From Uloborus plumipes (Eukaryota; Arthropoda; Arachnida; Araneae; Uloboridae), in contig JAXGGA010003970.1 of assembly GCA_038373865.1 (NCBI GenBank), positions 30,611 through 94,610 on the forward strand: a stretch of DNA of 64,000 nucleotides, given 5' to 3'. The notes under the pieces are model-generated. The model was not told where the DNA came from, searched no databases, and saw only the letters and a list, made by a program, of their open reading frames with translations. Shown piece by piece: positions 39,401-51,400 of this stretch; the stretch's first letter is position 1, and each line of letters starts with the position of its first letter. A program made the translations under genes and the position numbers.

Positions 39401-42400
39401 ACTTTTCAAAAAATTGCATTTTCTGTCCACGGTATGCTTGATTTTCAGTGAAATTTAGGTTAGGAAAATGACTAGAACGCTTTTTCAAAAATTTTGGTAC
39501 TGAAATGTGTATATTGTGTAATAGCAACAAGGAAACAAAAAAAAACACCGATTTTATTCTTTGCAATGATAGAACACGCCTTCAGGTTTATTTCGGGCTT
39601 CCATTATTGCATAGGACCTCTGCTTCTTCGTGAAAAATCCACTTAAGTAAACTCATGTTCTGCACAAGAAGAAATGCTTGTCATAGTTTATTCAAATTTC
39701 ATTCAAACAAAATTACACTATATAAATTTCAAGTACTTTTTGATGTCAGATCTAGTTCTGCGCATTTGGAATTCGTGGATCTCATCGAATACGTCAATCA
39801 TGGAGCCTCATTGAAAGAACCAACAAAATAAACTTTATTTACAGTGTATATATATTACAAGCAAATTTGCATAAAGTAAAAAAAGTTAAACAAAAGTGAT
39901 CTTCTTGATCGTTAATAAAGAATTTGCATGGAGCTGTGAAAAAAAGACGCTCGATAGTCCAACACTTTTTTTATTAAATCCTCATATTTTCATTAACATA
40001 TCTAAGAATTTTGAGAGATATTGAAAGATTTCTGCACGCGTCACATATTACTGAAGAGATACGTATACATGCAGATTAGGCTTAGCGGTAGACAGAAAAT
40101 GCAATTTTTTGAAAAGTTTTACGGCCTGTAAAACAAAAACCAGATCACATATGGGTAAAGGAATTCATAGTTACTTACCACCATAGAAATATTAAATACA
40201 CCAAATTTTATCGAAATCTGAGGACGTGGGTTACATGACCGGGTACACTGATGTGGAATGACCCAGCTATTATTCAATTTTGTGAAAACTAATTTTATCG
40301 AACACCGAGCGCCTGCTCTGACGAAACATTGTTAAAAAATGTACCGAATAGTATTGGAATGTATGGGTCTAGAAAGTAATGTCTTTTTTTGGGGGTGGGA
40401 ACAAATCAATCGCTAAGAGTTTTTTATTTTAAATTAGCAACGAAATTATCTGTGTTATCGAGAGCCTACTGCAATTTTAAACCCTGCAGGGATAGATTTT
40501 TAGAAAACTGATTTTTAGAGCAAAATAACTTGAAATGGCATCTTGGATACAATTTTCTTTTTTTTTCATAAATAGATTGCAATAAAGGGAAATCAGATGG
40601 TGCAATATAAGGTGAGTATCATGGATGAAGAGGTCCAATGTCCCTTTCTTCCCATCAATGAAACACTTTCTATTGCACAAAAACTTGAAATTTTGGGTTG
40701 TAACCATGATGCCATTTTGAGATATTTAGCTAAATAAAACATTTTTTTCAATCTATCCGAGATTTAAAATTTACCACTGGATGGAAAAAGGGCCACGATA
40801 ACGAGGATAATTACATTGCTGATTTAAAATAAAACTTTTAAAAATTGACTTGTTGCAAAAAACCACATTACTTTCCCGTCCATTAATATAAAAGTAAAAA
40901 TTAACAAGCACAAAAAAATACCTATCTACTAGATTACATCCGTAAAATGTTTTTTGTGAGTTTTTTGTGAAAAACTAAATAATTTTGTGAGAAATCAAAC
41001 AATTTTGTGAAAGCTTCATTGATTTTGCAATTTAAAAAAATAATAATAATTTGCAAAAAAAAAAATCTAATTCACAGATAGTGAGACGGTACCTTTCTTT
41101 TTCTTTTTTGTATGACTAGCTTAGAGAAAACTTTACTATAGAAGTGGAATTGCATTATTAAACAACTGTCTGTTATTCAGAGTGTAAGTTATCGTGAGTG
41201 AACAATACTATACAACAACCTATACAAAGCGATTCAAAAGGATGCCTCGGCTTTCAGAGGTGTCCGTTAAAGGAGATTTAAAATAGATTTTGTTTTGTCA
41301 AGCAACTAACATTGAACATATAACTTGTTAGTCTCAGATTTAGGTGAATTGATTCAGATTGACACCCTGATTCTGAATGTGTTAAACGAGCCACTGACCT
41401 CTGCTGCTTGTTCATGGCGATGATTTCGCACTCGTTGGGTTTGGGGAAGCCATCGCTGTACTCCTTGGGGGGAGGGGCAGAGTAGCCCCCAGCAGGCCTG
41501 CAAAAGAAAAGTTCGTTTCATTGTCGGTAGGTGAAGGCACATTTTGATTCGTAGCTTGTTTTAATTAAATTAATCGATATGATCGTCAAAGTTTCAAGAA
41601 AGATAAGTAAAAAGAAGTCCCGCATTCACGTAACTCTAAATATTTTCCAACTTTGGCATAATTTTGCAACAAAAATTATCATATTTCAGTATTATCTCGC
41701 CATTCTACTCATCTCAATTTTTCTGGGTTCCCACGGTGCTTGAAAAGTCTTCGAATTTCATTTTGCTAACTAGGGGCCCCAGGAAAAGACTTGATTTAAC
41801 AATGGGTCCTCAAGTTTTTTTTTTTTTGAATGCACTTGATGCAATTTTTTTGATGAGTCCTTGAAACTAAGTGAAAAAGTGATTCTTTCTAATACTTACT
41901 AGCTTATATTGATAGCTAAAAAAAAGAATGAATTTTAGCTTCAATTTTTGTGCCAGTCCCATTTATTTCGCATTTCGAAATCTGATGCCATCTGCTGCTA
42001 AAACTTGCTCATTCTTCTTTTGTACGTAGTTCTACTCTTTGGACATCATTTCTTTTGTGTTTATCATTAATTTAAATTATTTTTACACTTTATATTGTGC
42101 AGAAGAGTTCTTACACTCTTTCCATTTGCCTCGAGCACTCAAAAATTTCAATCCAGTGTTTATATTAAAATCCTTACGATTTTAGAAAAGAAAAGTGGTC
42201 AAGAAATACAAACGAGCAAGCAATTATGTGTATAAGAACATTAATCTAATGATACTTTCATCACAGAGACATATAAATAAATAAAATAAGGCATTAAAAA
42301 TATAAGAGGAGGAAGTTAAGAATTCATTAAAAGTAGATTAATAGAGTGGTAACTGAATATTTAAATTTAACTTTTATTTAAAGAAAAAAATCATTACTAG

Positions 42401-45400
42401 AACTTTAAAACAAAGATTGCAAAGGCTAAGCAGGGCGGTAAATATGGATAAATAATCTTCAATTTAGCATAACATTACAAAAGAAAATTACAGATATATG
42501 TCAACTAATGCATTAAATTATTTCTGTTTTTATGATAGGCATTTTGATTACATAAACAAATGAAACAAAAAGTAAAATTATCATGTTTTTTCTTTCATTT
42601 ATATAATTAATTTTATCATTATTGTTAGCATTATTGGTAGCTTATCAATTTGCGCACTGATTTTTGGAAATAATATTTTTTTTAAACGTAAAATTCCCTG
42701 TACTTCCCAGGTTTTCACAGAAATTCTCAAAATTCCCTCTATTCTCACCGCTTTTTTGTTGATTTCTGAATTGCCTGTATTTCCCCTGTTTTCCAGGTTT
42801 CCCCGTACCATGGCAACCCAGTGTTTAATCATTCATCGAGCCGAAAACTGTTCCCGACGTGTCCCGATCACGAACGACGCGAAACGCACGTCGAAGTGCA
42901 ACCACTCACCTGTGCTTGAAGTCCGGGGGGGCCTCGAGTCGGGACCCCCCGTACCCCTCGTGCCTCCCCCGGGCCCCCTCCATGCTCGGGTACCGGTCCC
43001 TGGGGGGCTCGTCGTAGAAGGGGCGGCCCTTGGCCCCCACGTCCTCTCTCCTGCAAAGAAAGCAAAAGTTTCTTTTTCCTTCAAGAGAAGATGGATAACT
43101 CTGCAAATACACAGTTTGAATGCTATAAAAGTTCATCAAAATGAAAACTAAAACAAGCTTATTCTGGGTAGTACAGAGTTTGAGACATCAAAGCGGACAC
43201 CCCTCATTACGGAAGATTATTTTTTTCCCCATCCTTGTTCTAGGGTTAAACCATTAAGAATCCCCTCATTAAAGCGGACATTCAAATGACCGGACATAGC
43301 TTATCTTGAAGTTAGAAATGCAAGACAACGTGTCCAAAAGTACAAATAAAAGGTTTAAAAAGAGTTAGAAAACTCTAGCAAATAGCTATTTCGGGGCTAT
43401 TATAAATGAAGCCCCATCATCAGTGCAAAAAGATGATGGTTCACTGAGAACAGTCTGACCAGCACTGATGATGGGGCTTCATTTATAATAGCCCCGAAAT
43501 AGCTATTTGCTAGAGTTTTCTAACTCTTTTTAAACCTTTTATTTGTACTTTTGGACACATTGTCTTGCATTTTTAACTTCATTAATTGTACAAAGTTTTC
43601 GACTGCTTTTCTTACAAATAGCTTATCTTGCATGAAGGCTTTTTCTTCACTCACTAAAACGGACAAGTTCGGAGAAATCTGCCTGGTTTCTTGTTGGGAG
43701 AAAAAAAAAACTGAGAGATCCATTGAAAATACTTGATTCAGTCCACTTCCAATACAGAGATTGTTCAACGCAATAAGGGAGGCAACCGCAAAGGGGAATT
43801 AGTAACGCCTCCTTCCACGACAAAGCACAAAAATAATACATGACCATTTCAGAACTTGACAGGGAAAAGTCTGCCGAGGTGGAAAGCGAATGTTGGTTTA
43901 GCGTGTTGAATACATTTCAGGCTCTCGGGGATAGCTCGGATTCCAAGAAATACAGCTGTTGGTCATAGACTCCACTCGGTAAACTGGTTACACGTTTTGA
44001 TCTTCTCCCTCGAGTGAGCAAACTGTCTGCGATGTCTGGACTATAGATCACAGGGTCCTGCCGCCATGTGATCTTCAGTGTTCACGATAGAGGTCGAGAA
44101 CGGGATTTTGCCCGAGTCTCATTTAACCTCCACTGTCAGAATGCGGCCTCTGATTCCCGATGAACGGGGTCCAGTTGAAAACTGATGCGTACTTAATCCA
44201 GCTACAGGTATTCTTTTGAAGTGAAAAAGAATGCTATGGCCATGGATGAAAACAGTTCTAAGTCAAAAAAGAGGAAAAATTGCGTGGCTTAAAATTAGGA
44301 TAGACCCCCTCCCCCCATATTCTGCGAAATTTTAGACAGGCAGGATTTCCTCTTAATTTGTGCCCTGAAATTTAAATTAAATATATTTAAAAGCTCTTAA
44401 TTACTCATTCACTATTCATTCATAACATTAAAAAAAAAAAGGGTGTGGGGACTGCAGTTTTTTATGAATAAGATATTCATACCACACGAAATAAATTCTC
44501 TAATTGATAGTGCATGGTCTTTAGTTAGTTAGATAATTTTAAAGATCAAAATAATTTTCCCAATTTTTCGACAAAGATCTTGAATATTTTCCTGTACTTT
44601 CTTCATTTCTACCTCTTAAAATGGAAACTTATGTTTTTTGGCAGCATGCCAAAATAGAGTACATAATTCGCCGATAATCGCAGGTCATCCTTGAGATTTC
44701 AATTCTGCTGCATCCTAAAAACATTTGCATTATTTTGGAAGTTGGAAATTATTTCAACCTCTACTACTTAAAAACAACTTATTTTAAGCTTCATTTTATT
44801 ACTGGATGCACTTTTATTTTTTTCTAACCTTGATGCACCATTAATTTTTTGATCGCGGAAAGAAAGAAAAAATACAAAAAGCGGAAAATCGCGGATCCGC
44901 GGAAGATTTTCATCCCTGTATGGCATAAGCGTGTGAATGGAAAGAATCGGGGATCATTGCCAGGTAGAAGTGAAGCTCCTCGGAGTGATTTATGAGTTTC
45001 ATTTCTAGAGTTTTGGAACAGGTACCTCGTTTGACCCCGTTGCATCGTGTGCCCTCTATTCGCGTCCACGTAGATAAAACGTCTCGCAAAGCTTCGACTT
45101 TGAAAGAAAAAATCGAAAATGAGGAAGAACCCGTGAATGAATTAACAAATTGAGTAATCCTCCAGTGGTGAAAATGCTTTTAATGGCGATAAATTAGCCG
45201 ACATTGATGCAGGTGTTGAATGTGAGATAAATTCCTTAGAAATAGAGGAGATAGTTGAAAGCGTAAAACTCGAGGAAACCGAAAGCGAAGGAGGAGAAGT
45301 CGATGCTCGGATAGCGGAAGCACCTTCTGAAGACACTTACTTGGTGCTCAAATATACATTGATGAATTAAAACGTTTTTACACAGCAAGAAATGAGGAAA

Positions 45401-48400
45401 TGGTAGTAAAATCTTAAGGGCTTAAAATTTATCAGTAAGAAAAAGAAAGAAGAAGTTTGTTTGGAGCATAAACTACTCCAAACAGACTTCTATAACATCT
45501 TTTTTTACAAAACAAACATAGGTGTGTTTATGTACTTTCTTAGCATATTTTAAATATTTTAAACCTGGGAACTAAAGCTTATTCCATTTCACTATTTTTC
45601 TGTAATTACAAAGATATAGCTCTTGATCAGGGAATAAGTGTTCTTTTAATATGTTTAGTTAATTGCTCTGTAATAATTAAATGATTCAGAAACTAATTTT
45701 ATATTCCTGTTTCTTGTACCTGCCTTAAGCGGACACCCCTTTTAAAACGGACATTTAGGTCCCCGCAGGTGTCCCTATTGGAGAGGTTTTACTGCACTGG
45801 CAATGAGATGCCTAATAGAATCCTTTTGAGAGGCAGTGAGAGCACTCAATCTCTCAACCGGAGCAACCGACTCGGGAAATGAAGGTTTCGGAGAAGAAGC
45901 AAAATGGTTATTCCGTCCGAGAGCATTGAGCTGATTTGAAGTCAGGGGCTTGGCAATTTTTTAGGATAGGCTACCCCTTAAATATGACCCTGATGAAGTT
46001 CAGGACACAAGGGGAATCAGATTGCAGGGACCGCTCTAAGCATTTGCCACCTTGCCTAGAAAATTCGGCAAGTAAAACTCTCATATGTCTAAGCTATTGG
46101 CGAACAAAAAATTTCCACTGAAGAAAAAATTATGCGTACTATATTAAGAAAAAAATAATTACAATTCTTTGGCTTAGACTTTCAAAATTTGGCAGAAACT
46201 TTCAAAGCGTGGCTCGTTTACTGGCTAAAGACCTAAAAACGCGGGCCCCGGATCGGGACTGTAAATTTAATTCGCTGAAGTTGTTTGGAAAGCAAGCACT
46301 CACCTGTCGTTCTTCTTGAAGTATCCCCGGTCCTCCGGCCCCCCCAGCGGGGACCGGTCCCTCATCCCCGAGGGGGGAGGGAAGTCGCCGTAGCCCCCAA
46401 ACTCCCTGAAATGAAATTGATTCAAGAAGTCAAACGAGCAAAGTGAATAAATGCATTGCATACTTGCCGACCTTTGACGGGGAATTTAAAAAACAGTAGA
46501 TATCACTACCGGCGGCATAATTCACTTTAAGATTAGGATATTAAACTTTTTTTTGATTACAATGAACACTAAATTTAAAAGGAAATAAGATTTATTATAT
46601 GTCATTATTATTTTATTTCATTTAGTTATTTCTTTACTTACTTCATTTTTTTTTTTTTTTTTCGAAATTTAAACAAATTAGTAAGTATTAGATAAAAAAC
46701 ACAAAAATTTGAAAAAATTAAGAGCACATTTGCTTAAAATCAAGTACACGCTCCACTAAAGAAAATAACAATTTAATGCAAATCATGAATAAAAAATAAA
46801 TAAATAGACAAAAAAATAAGCATTAAAATAAGTGGATCTGGATATATGGTAGTATGTGGGTCATTCCGACGGAAATGGTACAAATCATGTCCGAGACTTT
46901 GGATTTTTTTAAAATCAATTTTAATAAGTTAAGTACCACCCATTAAGTATATTTTTTATTGGTTTTCCATTTAATTTTGTGCCATCAAGTATCCATTGAT
47001 TAGGTATAATCCATTTAGAAAGGACACAAAAAAAATTATCTTTGTCAGAAGAAGGAGAAAATGACGCGTCCCAGCTTCAAATTGCAAGGATTATAAATGT
47101 GATTTAAAATTAAACTGAAATGCAACAACAAAACAAATGACACTGCCCTGCACAAAAGATGCTTCTGACACCATTTCTGCAGATTATTATGCAAATGAAA
47201 AAAAAATTCCCCAAAAAACACTATTATTTATCCATGTTCCTACATGTTCTGTGTTTCGAATTGTCCACTCTGTTACAAGCTTTTTGGAAATACAATAAAC
47301 AATTGCATTCAATCTGATATATATATTTTTAACCGACTTCAACAAAGGAGGAGGTTATACAATTCGTCGGAGAAATTTTTTTTTTTCGGTATGTTCCAAG
47401 ATTACTCGAAGACGCCTGGACCGATTTCAAAAATTCTTTTTTTGTTAGAAAGGTCTTTCATTCCGATTGGTCCCATCCTCTCGTGGTCCGGGTTCGATAA
47501 CGGGAACCTGCAGAAATCTTTCGAAAAAGAAATTGGGATCACAGTAATCGTAATAATGACCATTTTGAGCGCCAGGCTTCTCTGGAATGCATAATGAAAC
47601 TCCTTTCTATGGTCTTTTTGAAAATTTTAAACCGAGTATCTTTCTATGTCCTGCTTTTTTCTCCTGAACTCCAACAAACTGAAAGTCGTACCAGGTACTG
47701 ATTGATTCGTAATATTTTAGGTTTTGTTAGTCTTAATTTACATAAGGTTTGATAAAGGAATTCTGAAGAAAATGAGGAAAATCTCCAAATTTTTGCTCAA
47801 AGCGATTTGTCCTAAATGATTAAATATGAAATCCATTGTTACAGAACGTGATTAATATGAAACAGTTATTATAATGATCATGAAAATTGTGAATGAATGC
47901 TTAACTGAATCAAACATAAAACTCATTAGCGGGCCACCTATGTAATACGTCGTGAAATTTTATGAACTGCGAGAATCTAGTGTTGTTTTGAAACACAAAT
48001 TAGTTGAAAAGCCGTTAATATTTAGCCTTTAATTAAACTAGTACACAAATAAATACCAGAGAATAACAAGGATTATTTTTTAGGCAGGGATTCAAGTGAA
48101 ACAGCACTGCGATCGCTTCGAATTGCAATCGCTACTGGAAATGAATTACATTATCATCAACTTAACTTGGCATGACGTCACTACGGGTGGAGCCAATAAG
48201 AGCTCACAAGCACTCAGCGATCTCCTCTTATTCGCCAAGTAGTCTGTGACGTTTTATCTAGCTCGTTTTTCATAGGCAAACGTCACGCTGACGTCACGAT
48301 GTTTTTATCAAGAAACGTTCTAATGTAATTCATTTCCAGTCGCGATTGTAATTTGCAATCGACTGTTTCACTTGAATCCCTGCCTTAGTGTCAATCGCTT

Positions 48401-51400
48401 AAAATTTTAGACGCGTTGATACTTTCTTTTTTTTTCTTACATAGTTTATTTTATGAAACATTTACTTAAGAAAATTAGGTGAAGTTTTGCAATGGAAACA
48501 TTACCTTATTTCATATGTACATTTACACTAAAAAGATTAAAATAAAAATATTTTTGAAAAAAAAAAAAATTGAACCGACTTCGGAACTTCACTCAGAAAA
48601 TGCTCTAAAAAGTAAAAAATAATTTTATTCTTTGAACTCCATCGATACTACATTTAAACATAAGTTTTGAAGTTGGCGCAAAAACTATAGGTAAAATGAT
48701 GTTTACTATATTTTGCCAACATTTTCAGAGAAATCATTGAAAATTGAGAGCTGAATATTTGTATATGTATTTTTCAATGAATGCGAATGCGAATAAAGAA
48801 CCTGGATTCATTTAAATTTATATTTATAGTTTCGAATGATTCTATTTGGCTTTTTTTTGCGCCGACTTCAAAACTTATGTTTAAATGTAGTATCGATGGA
48901 GTTCAAAGAATAAAATTATTTTTTACTTTTTAGAGCATTTTCTGAGTGAAGTTCCGAAGTCGGTTCAAATTTTTTTTTTTTCAAAAATATTTTTATTTAA
49001 ATATAAAGAGTATAACTGCCGTGATTAGAATGCTGCACTAAATTATGTAGTCAACAGCCAGAGTGAGATTAATTCTTTTCTTATGATAGTTAAGTTGAAC
49101 TGTTGGGATGTCCACTGTGTTACAGTCGATTTCATGATGAAAAAAATAAATTTTTTCTTGAAATTACAGACAGACTTACAGCTTTAGGCTGTTTATTCCA
49201 CTTTATGCTTGTTCTGTGATTCTAACTTTTCTTAGTTATTATAAAGATATTTTTAAAGGCTTATTTGTCCATTCTGTTAAACAAAGTGATCAAAATATTT
49301 AAAATCCTTGCATAAATGAGTCATGTATTAGTTATTTGCACTTCATTATACACAAATAAATGGAAACTCAATAAAAATAAATATGATTAGTTGATGGAAA
49401 TTATTTAAATTGATAATCTTCAGTGAAGAGTTTCAAACATGATTTGTGCCATTTTTGCTGGAATGACCCATGTACATTAAAATAACATTCCAACTTTCAA
49501 TATAATTGAGATATTTAGAAGATGCAAAAGGATTGAAATTTAAAACTCTGCAATTTTCGGCTAAGCACGAGCTTTGCTAGATGTGCACGTGTAAAAATTG
49601 AGAAGAAAGTGAAACTTTTGATGACTGGTTGAAAAAACATTCTTAAATTTAAGCTTCCTTTATGAGTTAAAAAAAATAAGCGTATAAAAACGAGAGAAAA
49701 AAAAGGGAAAACCAGAAAGTAAGGAAGAAAACGGGAGAGTTGGCAAGTATGGTATTGTTTTGCAGGGGTGGACTGGCCAAGCGGCCAATTCAAATGTCTC
49801 TCACTTCCGTTTAAAAAGAATTTCAGTTTTTGCCCTTCAAGTACAAGTTGAAATTGTAGATAAAGTAAAAGGGTTGGAATTATTCGGTATTCAGCGAGGG
49901 CCGATCCGGCTTCTGGGTTTTGACGAGGCCATTTTTGTAACGGGGGTTATAACCAGTAGAGTAGCTATGGGGTTTCATGTCCAAGGCGTACTTAAAAAAT
50001 TGCGCGCCTCCTCCCTAGGAGCACCCTGATGGGAGGCCATTGTGACCTCCTAAAATTTCCTTATTCCAGAAATATTGATTGATTTTTTCAGAAAATGTGT
50101 AGACAATATTGCCATTTTGAAGTTTTATTTATTAAAGTCTTAAAATAATTAGCTTGGTGTTCCCTCTCATTTTACGTATGCATGACATGTCTGCTTGTTC
50201 GTATTGTTGGGTAAAATTCGAATTTCTTTCGACAATTTGAGAATTTTCCCCTTCCCGACGGGTCCTCCTTACCTTTCCCTATCCTGTTACATCAATTAAA
50301 AAAAACAATAATTCTTGTAATCCGTTAATGAACACTTTTTTTCTTCATAACAGCTTTTATTTTAAATAAAATTTATTTTAAAACGTTAGAAGAATATAAA
50401 CAATAAACATAACTTGCCCATTCAAACTAAAATCAAAGCATTAATTTTATTAGGAAAGCAAAGAAAATATAAAAAGCATAATTAATCTAAAATTGGTTTA
50501 ATAAATAAAGACTCCTTGAATACAGGCAAAATAAAAGCTTGCTATTTCAGGAAACCCAATTATTTTTTACGAATAAGATTTTTCATGCTCTGTGTTTAAA
50601 TTGTCCCGGAGAAGACGTTTCACACGAACAACATCATTTTATAGGTATGCCGTTATTTAATAATATTAGCTATGAGGGGAGTCCAGAGAGGCAATTGTTC
50701 CCTCCCTTTCTTTAAAAAACTCACAAGATGCATTTTCTGGACTTTTTTTAATAGAGTGCATACAAACAGGGCGTGGGGAGAAGCGGACGCCACAAAGACA
50801 GCGCAGGAACACGAGTGGGGTCGAAAGTTTTAATAAGGACCCATTTGTATTTTTTTCAACTTTTATTTCACACTCAACGCATAAAACATACAAGAGGACA
50901 ATAGAATGGTTTGGCTTGCTTTGCCCAAGGTAAGCCTTGAATTTCCGGGATTCCAAAAACAATTATTACAGCTCTTCTAATGCTTGTGGAGACTTCGAAC
51001 TGATATCATTTTCAGCAGAAAATTTTAAGCTTTCGAATGACATAAAACTTGAAAATGTGTATGAAATATTTCTTCCCCATTTTATCGAATTTGTATGAAA
51101 AATGAACTAAGAATTAGAATAGAAAAAGAACGAAAAAGAATTTTCGAAAAAAAACGCTTCGTAGTGCACATCCCCATGCTATAAACTAATTTCGTGCCAA
51201 ACTTTATGAAAATCGACCGAACGGTTTTGGCGCTACTCGCGTGACAGACAGAAAGAAAGAAAAGACAGACCCACCTTTAACTTCATTATTAGTAGAAATA
51301 TCACTCCTTCCTGCGCCAGAAGGCACTGAAGTTTGCAGTTGTGTTTTCAAAATTTTCACCTTCAAAGATTGGCAAATCCGAGTTTTGCCAATGGACCAGC

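Larger units (their letters stand above)
43174..45794 (+). mobile_element. Tigger/pogo-like DNA transposon relic
   Basis: The left end (near 43174-43215) reads AAAGCGGACACCCCTCATTA. The right end read inward is CAGTAAAACCTCTCCAATAG followed by GGACACC, and AAGCGGACACCCCTT precedes it at 45727. This is the end style of Tigger/pogo elements. Near 45165-45420 is a decayed plus-strand reading with acidic segments (DKLADIDAGVECE, EIEEIVESVKLEE) that resemble the C-terminal tail of Tigger transposases, with a frameshift near 45340. The left end is degenerate and the catalytic core is not recognisable. A hairpin element and a 678-bp element are nested inside. Confidence 0.6.
43051..46303 (-). other. 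NCOA5 intron, 3.25 kb
   Basis: Mostly occupied by the Tigger-like relic with two nested elements. 45800-46300 shows nothing recognised. Confidence 0.8.
46858..49469. mobile_element. 2.6-kb GGGTCATTCC-family element with 4-bp duplication
   Basis: Left GGGTCATTCCGACGGAAATG and right (reverse complement) GGGTCATTCCAGCAAAAATG continue to pair through ACAAATCATG. ATGT flanks both sides (46854-46857, 49470-49473). The interior carries other repeats: an ACCGACTTC-type block at 47332, the 48083-48384 MITE and a long hairpin at 48540-48998. No intact transposase is recognised. Confidence 0.8.
46459..49751. mobile_element. Outer inverted pair CATACTTGCC enclosing nested elements
   Basis: CATACTTGCCGAC at 46459 mirrors GTTGGCAAGTATG at 49739-49751. 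Flanks GCATTG and GTATTG are similar (5 of 6), a possible target duplication. The right side shares about 170 bp with 26885-27090. The inverted match is short, so the two ends could belong to separate elements. Confidence 0.4.
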
